From NCBI GenBank assembly GCA_014904845.1, contig MU119328.1:92658-156657 (forward strand): a stretch of 64,000 nucleotides of DNA, read 5' to 3'. The DNA is from Acephala macrosclerotiorum. Taxonomy: Eukaryota; Ascomycota; Leotiomycetes; Helotiales; Mollisiaceae. The notes under the pieces were generated by a model, which saw only the letters and a program-made list of their open reading frames with translations, was not told the DNA's origin and made no database searches. Shown here piece by piece: positions 33,689-46,611 of this stretch. The translations under genes were made by a program, and so were the position numbers. Each line of letters opens with the position of its first letter. Position 1 is the stretch's first letter.

Positions 33689-35994
33689 ATGAAGTCCATC
33701 CCTTATCCTTCGATCCAGTATGCATCGTACCCTGCGATAACATATGCAGGCTGGGCCGCTAAAAGACAGAGCCTACCCCAAGATGATGCCTATACTGCAC
33801 ACTACCCATATCGACCTTTAGACTTCGATACGCATGAATTCAGACTCCTGACCTTCAACTTGGGAGAACACGACTCGGGTTGGGTGCCATGTTTTGTAGA
33901 GCATGCGTCACTCATCAATCCACCTCCTTACATTGCACTTTCGTACTGTTGGGGCAACCCCACCAACACGACAGAAATGCGAATTGGCGATGTTGGAATC
34001 CTTATCACCGAGAACTTGAACTCTGCACTTATCGAAGTCCTTACCCTGATGAAAAATCGAGGAGAGGACAAGGTACAGATCTGGGCAGACGCTGTCTGTA
34101 TAAATCAGGACGACGGCCAGGAACGCAGCCAGCAGGTTCGAAATATGCGGGAAATCTACTCAAAGGCAACGGAGGTTATCGCTTTCGTTGGCTCAGCAGA
34201 ATCCCAAGCCGGCACTCAGAAAAGCACCTCGGCCACCATGTGGCGCGTAGGCTTCACATTAACAGGAAATTTTGCAGATCTATCATTTATTCGAGGCTGG
34301 AAGGACAGATCACAAAATGACGTTCGGCCCGATACCCCTTCATCCAAGACTGAACTTGCGTCTCTGGATGATTTCTTCAATCAGCCATAGTAAGACAAAT
34401 TGGTTCATTGACTCCTCGTTGGTGCTTCCAGATCACGATAATCCCACGTCAATGACCCCCCAGACATCCTCAAATAGTAAATCGCTGACTTGGCCGTCTT
34501 GCAGCTGGAACCGAGTCTGGATCATTCAGGAGCTTACTGTTGCCCGAAAAGTTTTGATTGTTTACGGCGGCTTGCATTTCGACTGGGCAGATGTTGCAGC
34601 CTTTCTATCCTCTCAATCAAAGCTAGCAGATAAGACCTCGAGGCTCAAGAACCTTGAGTATTTCGGTGGCAGACCTGTTGACCCGAAAGCCTACGATACT
34701 ACAAGACACCTTCTGGAATTTCGAGAACGCTTTTTCAAGAGAGTCCCTATCGGTTTATTCGAAGCAATGTCTCTTACGTTGAAAACGCAGGCTACCGACC
34801 CCAGGGACAAGATATTTGCTTTGTTAGGACTCTGTTATGACGCGAGCACGTTTGTTCCAGTTCCCAACTACAAGCAATCTCTCGAGTCGATCATAGCAGA
34901 TATGAGCAAAACGATGTTGACGCTGAACAAAAACCTAGATCTTATCTGCTTGAAGGGTACTTTGTCGACATGCTCTGAACAGGACCAGCTGCCAACGTGG
35001 GCTCCGAATTGGCCAGCACTCTGGACCGGTCACATGACACTCCAAGAGAAGTCGTTACTTCGAGCATCACCCAGTCCCTCCAGTCCCCCCACGGACGGCT
35101 TTACCACTCAAGAGCTGAAAGCCAAAGGTCATTGCCTTGGTAATGTTGTTGGTCTGTCGTCTGCTATGCGACCTCATGGCAAAAATCAGATCATGGAACC
35201 TAGACCCCCCTGGATCTCGTTGACGAAGTCACTCCACCAGAACAAATCTCGGGTCTACAAAGATCCACCACTTGAGCGATTGAAAATGTTCTACACGCTT
35301 GTAAGGACTCTAACAATGGCGCGATTGTCCGAACGTCGGAAGGACTACTGGGACTTATGCGACTCTGAGTGGTGTTTCGAGCTATTGTGGACAGCGGAAG
35401 GCAGGGGTAATGTCGACGATCTCGCTCTGATCGAGTGGATTGACCACAACGCTGTAAGATAGTTTACAGATATCTCCTCAATCGCCGACGTCTTGTAAAC
35501 CCCAGCTTCACATGATCATGCGGGACTGACCTGAGTAGTGGTTCAAAATAGGCAATTTGACATTGCGGGAATTGTCACGGATCGAAACATCTCGTTTCAA
35601 TACTAGTCATCCGTCACAAGCAATGATCGGAAACTACATCAAGCCTCCCAGAAGCAGGAATTCTGATCCGAAGAAGAAACGCACAATCATTCGGACGCCC
35701 AACCAAGACACAAACAATATGCTTCCATTCATCGATGCCCTCCACAAGGTACTATCGAGCGGGATGAGACTAGCAGAGCTGGACAATGCGGATCTTCCAG
35801 TTGCAATGGTACATCCAGATGCACAAAATGATGACAAGATATTCCAGCTCGATGGCTGTAGTGTCCCAGTTGTGTTAAGGAAAGAGTCGCCGGATGTGGA
35901 AGACAAACGATACAAAGTTGTTGGGGGTGCCTATGTCTATGATTCGAAGGTCTCTCGACCAACAATCATCGTCCAGGAGATACTTCTCATATAA
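33689..35994 (+). CDS. HET-domain (heterokaryon incompatibility) protein
   Basis: HET proteins trigger cell death when incompatible hyphae fuse and are also linked to non-self recognition more widely. Predicted exons 33689-34389, 34505-35453 and 35539-35994 give 701 residues. Donors are GTAAGA at both introns; acceptors are GCAG and GTAG. The HET core is complete: YIALSYCWGN, then QIWADAVCINQDD, REIYSKATEVIAFVG, and WNRVWIIQELTVARKV restored by the first splice. After it come DPRDKIFALLGLC and PNYKQSLESI, the usual region linking HET to a variable C-terminus. The last exon carries the typical FQLDGCSVPVVLRK and YKVVGGAYVYD. No NACHT or repeat domain is attached. It looks intact, unlike the second HET gene at 52583. 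It sits near the RIP-damaged formamidase-like region. Confidence 0.88.
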
Positions 35995-38900
35995 AGCTAG
36001 CATCTCGGACGGCGATTCCTGACACTCGAGAGGGTGCTGGGACTTCCTCTGCCATCACGTGAAGCCCTGTTGGCTTTCTTGTCCCGTCGACGAGAATGGC
36101 CCATCGGGCAAGGGTTCAACATCCACGATCTCTCTCGATCCCAAAAAAACCTGTCTGGAACTAGCGTCCCACATAAAACATTTTCGAAGCCCCTAGTTTC
36201 TCTCTTTCCAACGATTTATCCCCTGATCCCAAACTTTATCTTCGTCTACCAATCAATCTTCCATATTCTGCCCATTCTGCTTCTCTTCGACTGCGGTGGC
36301 CGCAGCTGCAGCCTGCAAGAAGCCGCAAATTGCTGCATGCCGTCGGGTTAATGGCCACAAAAGCTCATCGGGAGCAAAAGCAACGATGTGGGGCGCTCGC
36401 ACCCGTCCCCTTCCAGGGCAAGTCCAGTCGCATCAATGTTTGTGTTACACATGGATGAGCTGTTCTCAGCTTCCGCATGTACCCCGCGCCCGAAGGCGTT
36501 TCAGTCTCGGCGCCGAGGCGTCGCCTCTGTTTGCTGCAGAAGACAAGGCCCGCCGGGTAGCATCCGGACGGGAAATCGCGTTCGCGATTCTCACGATCCC
36601 GCAGAATCGGGCGAGCCGCGATTTCGGTCTACGATTTGACCTGATCCAGCGACCGGGTCGTGGCTTGACCCTTCTACGAGCTTCCTTTCAGCCTGAATTT
36701 TTGTACAACCACACTTCTGTACGAACCCCGATTGAGTTAGTTTAGGTAGGACAAACGCGATTTATGTGTGACAAGTCGCCATTTAGTGAGGCTGTGGATG
36801 AATTAGCTGTTCACATTGTCTCCTGCTGTTCCCTTCTGATTGTTTTCTGCCTCATGCTCGGAGGCGGTGGTCTTTCGGGCCCTGCTGGGGTAGGTGGGCC
36901 CCAGTAACCCTTTTATTCCAAGCTCACTGTTGAGGGATGATACTTCTCTTTGCAGACTTGACAACAGTCGCCAGCCAAACCCCTATATTGATCTCCAGAC
37001 TTCTTTAAAACCGCCTCCCCCGACACTCGCCCTGGGACAGTATCTAATTACAATCGTAAGGAAATTCTGAAGCTGCAACCGGCCGGCTATGTACGGAGAG
37101 AATCTCGGAAGACAAGGAGAGGCCTCTTAACCTGTAGAGCATCTCAAATTCTCAATCACCTTTTACATTCGTCAACGCATCTCGCTAACCATCAGGACAA
37201 ACAGCAAGCCATCACATGAAACCTTGTATCCTCGGTCCCCGCAATCCCTCGCGAGCTCTAGCCTTCGCTCTGTCGTGTGGCACAAATACACTGCCATATC
37301 CTGGAACCTTTCGTTTATAATCAATGGCAGTCGATTGATCACTGCGAAAGAGTCGACTGGGCAATCATCTGGGTAGAGAAAGAGGGGCAATATAGGAGGA
37401 AGACACACTTCGGAGAAGATGAAGAGGAGGAACAGAAGCGGAGTCGCAGCTTCGGAGGGCATCAAAGCATACTTCACCACACCTCAAACGAGATGGAGCA
37501 AAGCACAAGTTCAAGCGAGCATCAGCACAACGTATTTCGTGGCCCTGTATCCGCGATCATGAAACTTCCTGCGGAGAATATCGGAGAGAGTCACCTTTGA
37601 CTGCCAGGACGTTCAGGACATTCATGCCTCCGGAAGGCACACGATCCCATGTAACTGCACGTATAGAACACATCTATATGTTAGAGCTTTTGAGCGACTG
37701 TGTGATCCGCGGAGAAACTGTGCAATAATTGATTAGCTCATCGTTGACTTGCTCTATGCTCATTAATACAAGAGTGACTGCTAGAGTAGCTGCCGTGTCG
37801 CCATATTATCAAGGCGAAACGTATTGAGGTACGACTCTCATCCAGCACAATAGCGTATCGTCTGTCTGCAGACGAGGCATCGTTGCACAGAAGTCTTTTT
37901 GGAAGCTCAATGACAATGTCTGTTCTAATCAACGGCTACAACCGTTATCGCAAACTATCAAACTCCAAGACAACTTTCCCCCACCTATGCCACCTCTGCG
38001 GTCTAGATTATAACGAATACCATCCCCCGCGGTAATCGAGACTCCAGAAAGGGCTAGACGATCAGGATTGGGAACTAGAGTCAGAGGATTACGAGAATGT
38101 ACGTCATGTCAACATATATGGATATCTTCTCAATTAGGGACTCATGCTAGCGATTCTACAGTACTTTAAGCTTCGAGTCTGCGTCTAGGCTGAAAGTTGG
38201 TAGACTGAATGTGGAGATCTTGAAAGCATCCAGGCTTGGAGTTTCCGACAGCGTCGAAAATGGTGTATGGCAAAAATAGGAAATATTTTTGACGTGGAGG
38301 ATAATGATGAAAGGGAAAAACGAGATGACAGGAGATGAGGGAGGTGGCGGAGATAAGGTGGATGGAGGAGAAGTGGCTGATGCAGGAGAGGCACGGGATG
38401 GAGAAATTGAATTTCGGGGCATGGGGCCTGGGTGGATAAGTCGCTGGCACAGGAACGAGCGTTACTATTTTCACCCGTTGTCGCACTACCTTGTCGATTC
38501 GAGGCATTGAAAATTGCTCCTTCTTCGACGTGGTGGGCAATTAAGAATGCACCCGCATCCACACAACAACCCTCCATGGGCAAACGATGAATGGAACCCG
38601 GTCAGTGACGATAGCGCAACCACCCGCATGTCGTCTCTTGGGAACCTGCTTTAGCCCAGTGAGTTAGCGTCTTTTGTAGATAGCATATGCTTTACAAGGA
38701 CCCCGAGAATGAGGATCTGCCCTTTGGACTTTCAAGGACATTGGAAAGGGGTTCTGGAGCATTGAAATTCGTGATTCTCCGCATCCAGCTAGATGCACTT
38801 GACGCCCCTAGGAATGAGTGCTGGCAAGGAACTTCTTATCCTTGAGGAGGCATATATCTTACGCTAGGTTTGTACTTCATCATGTTCCCCCTCGTATGCT

Positions 38901-41286
38901 TTGCTGACCGCCGGATACAGGCCTCGGACGGCTTTGCCCCTTCGAGATTGCTAGTTGACGAGGCACAATATTTCGTGCCATTCTATTACCAGTCGCCAGA
39001 TCCTCCGATGCACCATCTCCCTTTAAGCGGAGTCGTCTTTCGGGTAATTCCTGATGCATCATTTTATTCAGCCTTGCGAACGGCAGTACGCCAACACCCG
39101 AGAGGATTTCTCTCTCTATGCGACGTCTTAGACACAATACAATGTTACGTTTTCTCCTTCACGACCTTGGAAGCCAATCTCATTCCGAAGGATGCCCCTC
39201 TCCTCAAAGCTCTGATGGCGACGACGGTGGTAGCTCGCTAAACCGCCTGTCATTTCCTCGTACCATTACTACTTGGTATTTGATCCCTTTGGCCTTCCGA
39301 GGACAAATATAAGGGAAGTCGACGACTAGGAGCTGCCCATCCACTAGTAGCCCACCATGAAGAGGCGATCCTTCTTGCCTTGATCGCCTTCGAGAGAACC
39401 TGTTCCAAGTCGGAGATATCGATCTACCTCACCTGACCTCGCTTTTGCTTCAACCCGAAGGTTTTTTCAGCGAAGGCTGCGCAGCATGGCCCATCCTTGT
39501 AGAGCACCAGCCTGCCATCTTCCTTGGCGAGAGGAGGAGTGGGCCCTACTATGGTTCGTTCGAGATACCCAGCCATTGCTGGAGTGGGATTTAATACACG
39601 TGCCGCACACCAAACCGCATACGAACGTGGAGTTGACTTTGAAGGGTGGCTGGCCAAGGTGGTGGACCTGATGTATATATGAATGAGGTGGGGGGCACAG
39701 ATTGATACCGGGGATGGAGGAGCAAAAAAGAGCCTCTCTCTTTTATTTTCTTACGACGTCTTCGGCATTCCAATATCTTCAAGTCTGTTCTGCAACCTAC
39801 TCTCTACTAGTCTGTATTATACAATATGTCTACACAATATTTACAGCAATGCGCAGCCTGCGGTGGTGCCGCTGACCGCGAATGCACACATGATTTAGAT
39901 TCAGTATCTATTGTGCTAAAAATTAGCTTGGCAGATTCACTGTGGGATTTGTGAGTACGTTGTATTCTCTACGTCACCTATTTTGATAGAGTACTAGATA
40001 TAATGTAGACACGATGCATCGATTTGGAAGAATGGGTGGACATGAACCAAGTCACGAGATCGCGAAACTCGACGATTTGCACGTCTTTTTTTTTTTTTTT
40101 TGCCCCAGCGAGGACAATGAAAAATGACATGTAGGGTTGAGCAAGTAGATTGATAGTGTTGTTAGAGAGATAGATTGGCTGTGGATGGAGAGGTGAACTG
40201 AACCTGTTTCCACTTTGGATACAGGATTGCGCGATCGAGATTTTACCGCTGTATGACGGGACCCGGAAAGGTGATGACTGTTGAGAACGAGAAGGTGAAG
40301 TCCGGCTAGTGGATGAAGGGTGTGGTCGTTCCGTGATCCTGATTCACCATCGTCGGGATACTTTCGCCTAGTCGATGAGGCCCGTTGGTGCCAAAGAGGG
40401 GCTCCATCGTGATCGAGGACGATGAATCTTCCTACACCAGAGAGGAACAGCTGCGCCACTTGCTTAGAATGTCAGACCATAAAGATCATATCTGGATCGG
40501 ACATTCTTTCCAGATGATGTTCGAGAGATCCAAGAACTGGAACCATGGAGCAATCAGTGACGCTTCGTTATTCCTCGCTTTCATTGCTGACTCTGATTCG
40601 CACTTTCACTTTGCCCGCCCTCAACGACTACTTGATTGATGGAGCCTGGCAGTATTCATGGCACCAAGAATTTTGAGAGGGCTCCACTTTAGCATTATCC
40701 GCATCTCTTCGCGGACCACCACCACTACTCGAACAGCCACCACACTTGCTGCGACACAAGCTGGACAATTACGAAAAGTCTAGAGGAGAAGATGCATTTG
40801 GGACGGCTTTGTAGCTGGTAAGAAAGTCAGCTTTGACGTCGTTGAAGGCAAGCCCAGCATTACACTTTCAATTTCCGCAGTATCTGGAAGATGCCAAATG
40901 ATTTGCCTTGAGGGCCGAAGGCAGCATATTCAAGGAGACGTGGGTGAGGATGCCAACGACTCAACCCTCTCAACGAATTCAGCAGGCGAGACTCAACCAT
41001 GTTATGCAAGTATTGATGGAAACTTCCAAGCATCGTCGTCTAATACTACAGTCGAAGGAAATGAGGAAGTGGAATCATATATTGCTTGGAACTGTTAGAC
41101 GAAGGTCATTGTGGAGGTGGTAAGATGGCCTCATGAGGTTCAAAGAAATCTCTCCAGGTATTCCAGACGTTGTAAGGGAGATACACTTGAACGTTGTTGA
41201 ATAGATGTTTCGATTACACAGAAACACAAGCTCGATTCCATGCCACGTGAGCACCTGCACCATCCCGTACTCCCCTCAATCCCACT
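35995..41286. other. About 5.3 kb without a recognisable gene
   Basis: Composition is ordinary, so this is not a RIP block. Open frames of 60-149 codons occur, for example 36296-36745 (Ala/Arg-rich, GC-rich), 37277-37600, 38870-39241 (starts MYFIMFPLVCFADRRIQ) and 40385-40639, all plus strand, plus 38185-38583 and 39424-39657 on the minus strand. None shows a known motif or convincing splice partners. A run of 18 T lies near 40086. It may hold decayed genes or unusual small genes; expression data would be needed. Confidence 0.4.
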
Positions 41287-42697
41287 CTAGAATGGACTTG
41301 CCTTAAACCCCTCCTCTGCTTCCTTATAGGCATCATACCCAAACAGCCACCTCTGTGCCCTCGGACAAGTCCACCTACACGGGAAATCGGCCTTCGGCTC
41401 CTTCACCAGCATCCCCGTCATCAACTCATCCCTCTTCCTCTGCCTCTCCCCATCCTCCATATGAAAATCATCCCTTTGTTTAAACGTCTCTTTCTGTATC
41501 GTTTCCCCCCTCTCCTTTCTCAATTTCTGATACAACGCGGCTGCTTTCGGCAACTGCTCTTTCTTGTTCTCCTGATTGACCTTCCCTAATAGATAGCCGA
41601 GGACAGCTCCATCTTCGAGTGAGGAGTTGGCGCCTTGAGCGAGGTAGGGTAACATGGGATGGCAGCAGTCTCCTGCCATCCAGAATGTGCCGTCTTTGTT
41701 GCACCATTCTGAGAGGCCGTCGAGCCACATCAACTTCCACTTCGCGACGCCTTTCACTTTGTCTAGGAATTTCCGAAGAATGGGATCCCAACCTACAAAC
41801 AGGCTCTTCATCTCTTCCAAGTCGCCTTCTGTCTTACTCACTCCTTCTGCTAGATTGTCTGGACAGAGAAGGACGATATTGTATACGGAGCCAGCGCGCA
41901 TGGTGTATGCGACAACATGTGTTCCCGGACCAACCCAGAAATTGACTTGCCGAGACAAGATGAATTCCTTCAACTCGGGTGCATCAGGTCCTGTCAAATC
42001 GTCCGTATTTATAACAATCCTGTACGCCAGATCTCCAGTAAGTATCGCCGGACTCGGCCTCCCCAAAAACTGACTCCTCGTCGCACTCCACAACCCATCC
42101 GTACAAAGTACGACATCCCCTTTCACCCACTCCCCACCCTCAATCTCAGCCTCCACATCCTCAAAATCTACATGCACAACCTTGCTACTCAATTTTAACA
42201 CCACCCCAAGTTCTTGACAGCGAGAAGCCATGGCGCGTTGGAGGTCGACGCGGTGCATTCCCCAGAAGGGAGCGGGGTACCGACTAGAGATTTGGTCTTG
42301 GAAGTGTGGTTCGTGGGCGAGGATTTTAGTGCCGTCAAAACGCCGGACGGTGAGTGATTGGGGGAATGTGGCTTTGGGTACTAGTTCGTCGTATATGCCC
42401 CACGGTTTGAAGAGGCGAGTGGCATTGGGTGTGAGTTGGAGGCCGGCCTGGGAAGGGAGGTGTTAGCTGGGGGGATCTGCGAGGTGGAATTGGGGAAGGG
42501 AGATGGAAAAGATGTGGGAAAAGGGAATTGGTGTGTCTTACACCTATCTCAGCGAGTTCCTTCACAGACTCTAATATTGTAACTTGATGTGCTGGATTTG
42601 CAATCTTGGTTGAGATTGCTGCTGAAAGACCTGCTAAGCCGGCACCGATGATTATGAGATGAACTGACGTCTTGTCCTCCGTTGAAATCGACCCCAT
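41287..42697 (-). CDS. FAD-dependent monooxygenase (salicylate-hydroxylase-like)
   Basis: Class A flavin monooxygenases use NAD(P)H and O2 to hydroxylate aromatic or related substrates. Exons 42542-42697 and 41287-42447 join with GTAAG/CCCAG in phase 0, giving 438 residues. The N-terminus carries the Rossmann motif IIIGAGLAGLSAA (G18, G20, G23) and a Glu ending the second strand (ILES). Mid-protein CTDGLWSATR fits the conserved DG motif, and FWMAGDCCHPMLPYLAQGA is the second FAD-binding motif (GD...P...QGA). The C-terminus (CPRAQRWLFGYDAYKEAEE) is typical of fungal salicylate-hydroxylase-like enzymes. The substrate is unknown. No biosynthetic partners are adjacent, so a catabolic or stand-alone role is as likely as secondary metabolism. 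It appears intact. Confidence 0.9.
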
Positions 42698-43571
42698 ATT
42701 CGCGGTTGTGTTGTGTAGAGGTGAGGGAGGAGGTCGTGAATTCGGAACAGGCTGCGCGGACGCTGTGGAAATTCGTGTATCCTCGCTGAGATGTCTCGTT
42801 CCTAAGCCAGAAATTTACGTCGTCTGTCGCTATAGATAATCACTCTTAAGCTGTCCGATGTTGTCCTAAGCCAGGTCGTGTTGCCGTCGAGTTTGTACAA
42901 TTCATTTCCTCTCTTATCTCTGCCCGCTGTTGTTCCCTCGCTCAATCACTCGATGAACCAGAGCTCCCAAGAACCGGAAAAATATGGAAACAAACAAGAA
43001 GCAGAAGCTGGGGGAAGTTACTTAACCTCCCGCACATATATAAATCACCAACGCATCGCTGTCCACCTTGAGGTCGGTCTCGGTAGTGGAGTTAAGGCGA
43101 AGGCGGGGTGCGTGGAAGGTGGAACTGGATACCATCGTGGGGTCCAGATTGTGGGGATGTGGAACATCCACTTTCGGCAGCTAAGCGCGGGGATGTTGGG
43201 AGGTGCACGTGATTGTGGGGGGATAGGTGATAGGAACTAAGAGGGGATCTAGATTGCTAGACTAGGGTTTTAGAGACTAGAAGACAAGGCAAGAAGATCG
43301 TTGTTGTGAAAAGAAAGAGGAGGTCCACTTGGAGGAGCGCGAACTAGAATAGCCCAGCGAAGTAAGCCGTGAGTGCAAGTCCAGCAATTGTACATATCCA
43401 GAACCAGCAATTGATAATGCACATGTAGGTACAGTACGCATAGTGGTCCGTGCCATGCATCGATCTGCTTAGCCAATGTACCCAAGAACGCCAAGCAATG
43501 CAACTCTTTTGCCGCTCCAGTAAATGCATCACATTGCTTCCATTCCCGAATGCTCCTCCCGCAGTCGTGAA
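42698..43571. other. Intergenic region
   Basis: Probably contains the promoter of the monooxygenase (leftward) and the 3' flank of RPC53. Short frames at 42878-43240 (+) and 43270-43590 (-) show no recognisable domain. Confidence 0.4.
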
Positions 43572-45666
43572 TCAGGTCATCTTCTGCCAATCTGGCGTGA
43601 CAACAAACTTCCCCATAATCTGCCCCATGCTCATAGCCTTCCCCTCGGGCGCTCCTCCACCAGGTGGGCCCTTCTCCTGGCTATCGACCACAACACCTGT
43701 AGTCAGGAACCCTGCATCAACACCTCGCCCAACAAGTAAGCTTGTGCCGCCCCAGCATAGCTCTACACGACCACTCGCTCGGACAATCAGCTTGCCAATG
43801 TATCCCTCTTCCTTCACAAACCCTTGTCGTCTGTTTCGCTTCTCCTCTTCCTCTTTTTTTTTCTTCTCTTCGGGTGTCATCGGCGCCTCTGCTTCGACTT
43901 TGATTTCCTTTTCGACTTGCTCGGCGCCAGGTTCCGTGGGTTTGGCAGCTTTACTTTTGCCTTTCTCGGCTTTCTTTGCGGCCTCGGCCAGCCTCTCCTT
44001 CTCTCTGGCTTCCCCTAGTTCTTTGGCCTTGATCTCGGCTGGAGTTGGTGGTTTGTCTTTGGTCGGGTCATATAGCTCAGGTAATACTGGCGGGAACTGG
44101 AAAAGATATAGTCGACCGTCTTTCTTGTCTGGTTCTGCCGCGGGAGTATCATCCATGTCCAAGTCTCCTTCGACATCTTTCTCCTTGCCTTTTCCTTTGC
44201 CTTTCTCACCGACTTGTGTTTGTGTTTGCATACCACCAAGTTCCTCTGCAAGAATCTGTACATCCTCCAGATGACGTTCGTATTCTGCTCGATCCTGTGC
44301 GGTCTGAAGAACTGGCTTATTATCAAACTTTTTCCTAAGCTCTCGTGCTTTCCTATCTTTCTTCGCCTTCACCACTGCATCTACCAAAAAATCAGGGGTA
44401 GCATCAAGCTCAGTTGGAGGTATATGAGCATTTAACTCTTGTAGATTCCGCTTTGCATCCGGTGAAGCACTAGGCGGCCGTTTCCCTCCATGGACAGGCA
44501 TGGCAATATCGTCGTCGTCCAGCTCGTACTTGATAAATGTGGCTACCGGACTCTCTGGTTGAGCAGGAGCTTTGCCAGATCTCGCCTCGTCAACCATGAG
44601 GACATCATCGTCGGAATCTTCTTCCTTCTTCGTGGCTGGTTCTGTGTTGACAACTGTTTCTCGCTCCTTGTGCTCATGTCTATCAAGACGGACCGGTTTG
44701 AGACCTCCTTTGCTTGGCCCAGAATTTTTATTGCGATTCGGGGCAGGCCGAATCCCAGTAATTGTGACTTCGGCCTCATCGTCAGAGACCAAATTGATCT
44801 GCTCGATATCGACTCTAGGTGCATCCCCATCGTCATCAGGGTATCGTGGTTCGTAATTGTAATCGCCGCTCCCACCTCCTCGTCCAGAACCACCTGAACC
44901 GCTATGTCCTGACCGCGATGGTCCTCCTGTTTCCCTCTTGATACCAGATCCACCACCACCACCACCCGAGAAGCTCTTCGAAGCGAATTGAGGGTTGGTT
45001 TCTGGTCGCGGATGTTAGTACGGATACAGGATTAAATAACAATGAAGTCATACTCAGAGCTTCAGGCGCCACTGAGAAGATTCCACTCGCAGTAGCAGCC
45101 CTTCTACCCATAACATCGCCTCTGCCCCTCGCAGGTCTGCCTCTGCCACGCAATAATCGAGCTTGCTCTCGAGCTTTCTCGGCAGCCAATGCATTCAGCT
45201 TTTCTTGTTCCTTATTTGCAATCTCCAGCAGCTTGTTCTGGTCACTTCTGACATTTTTGGGCTTGAATCGACTTGGACCAGAAGCAGGCTTCGCTCCTCG
45301 AGCTCCGCCTCTGCCACCTCGTGTTGAAGGTCCACCAGCATGACTCGAAGAAGTAACCGCAGGAACAACTGCAGGTTCTGATCGTGGTATAGGGACGCGC
45401 GCAGGTGTAGGAGCTGGAGTTTCGGTCGGGATTGAAACTGGCGAGGAGTTTGGAGAGGGAGCTGAGCTATCGTCCAGGAGGTGTTGAGGCGTTGTGATCT
45501 TCGCTGTAGGTACGGAGGAGTCTTCGAGGGTCGATTGGCTTGAGGGTTCGTTGGGGGCTTCTCCAAGGAGTCCTGTCATTGCATCTGACTCCGCAGGAGC
45601 TGTAGCCTTTCCTCGCCCTCGTCCTCTGCCCCGCGACGCGCCACCTCGTGCAGCTTTTGGTGGCAT
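43572..45666 (-). CDS. RPC53: DNA-directed RNA polymerase III subunit RPC4 (RPC53)
   Basis: RPC53/RPC4 pairs with RPC37 in the TFIIF-like subcomplex of RNA polymerase III, needed for termination and re-initiation at tRNA and 5S genes. Exons 45054-45666 and 43572-45001 give 680 residues; the intron is A|GTATGA...GACCAG. The ATG at 45666 (MPPKAARGGASRGRGRGRG) is chosen over one at 45711 because the RG-rich start is usual. The N-terminal half is low-complexity and basic, with SRFKPKNVRSDQNKLLEIAN. The middle is acidic and charged with Lys/Glu runs. The conserved C-terminus is present: EGYIGKLIVRASGRVELCWG, GFLTTGVVVDSQ and MGQIMGKFVVTPDWQKM. It appears intact and marks this part of the window as a core-genome stretch. 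Confidence 0.92.
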
Positions 45667-46611
45667 TTTTGCATATGCGGGAGTTGAATGTGAGAGATTG
45701 GTAATTGTCACCGCATTAGGTATTTATCGTGAGGTGTCATCGAGACAGTGGTGAGGCTGCGAAAGAAAATGCTTAAAAGCGTTGATCGTGGTGGGGGACA
45801 ACTTTTTCAGAAGTTCAGCCTTTCGGACCCATATTTCCCGTGATCGCCCTAGTTTCATCTCAACCTCACTTCATCAGAGTCCTTCTCCTTTTTCATTCAC
45901 CAACATAGATTCAGCCTCGTTCCTGCTCCTCGACGTATACTTTCACTCAATTATTCTTATACTGCAAAACAACTCGCCCTCAAATGTTATTTCAATCAGG
46001 GCCGAATGCAGCCTTCCGCATGTGTCGACAACCATCTTGTGGCACAACAAACGAATAGACATATGAACTATGAATGGAGGGATTCAAGAGGATGAAACCT
46101 CATCTGAGGTAAGTTCTCTGAAACAAATATTTCTACTGCTGTATTGTTTGTGTCGAGTTCAATCATTGCATTCTCAATATCAAGTCTAGCTGCGGCTAAC
46201 TTGATAAGCTCCGCATCAGTATTTTCAAAGCATACATAAAAGAAAGTGCACTTGCTATTGTTCATTGAGGAATACCAAGTGGCATTCATGCATTTCATAT
46301 AACTCTTTAATGTGTATCGTAGTTTTTGAATTTGGTTCCTTTCAAGTCTGAATGTCAGTCAAGGGTATGAACGTTAGAAATGCCTCTTTCTACGCCAAAA
46401 ATACGGGATGGGGACTTTGTGTGAAAAATGCTAGCGGCTGCTAGTAGCAGCGACTAGCCTTCTTTTCCTCTTTATGAAAGTCATAAGATTCTTACGACTT
46501 TCCACAGCTCAACAATTACAACCTTCTCGCGACACAACGTCAACAACTTTTGCGCCCGCAACGCTTTTGACACCTAGCAGCTGTGTCACTAAATCTCATC
46601 CTGATCTAGAG
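45667..46611. other. Divergent intergenic region
   Basis: Separates leftward RPC53 from the rightward 2EXR-like gene. A 76-codon minus-strand frame at 46068-46298 and a plus-strand frame at 45782-46066 have no recognisable features. Composition is ordinary. Confidence 0.4.

Noticed and set aside
36296..36745. 149-codon GC-rich plus-strand frame
   Set aside because: Ala/Arg-rich composition without motif or splice partners; it fits a chance frame in GC-rich DNA.
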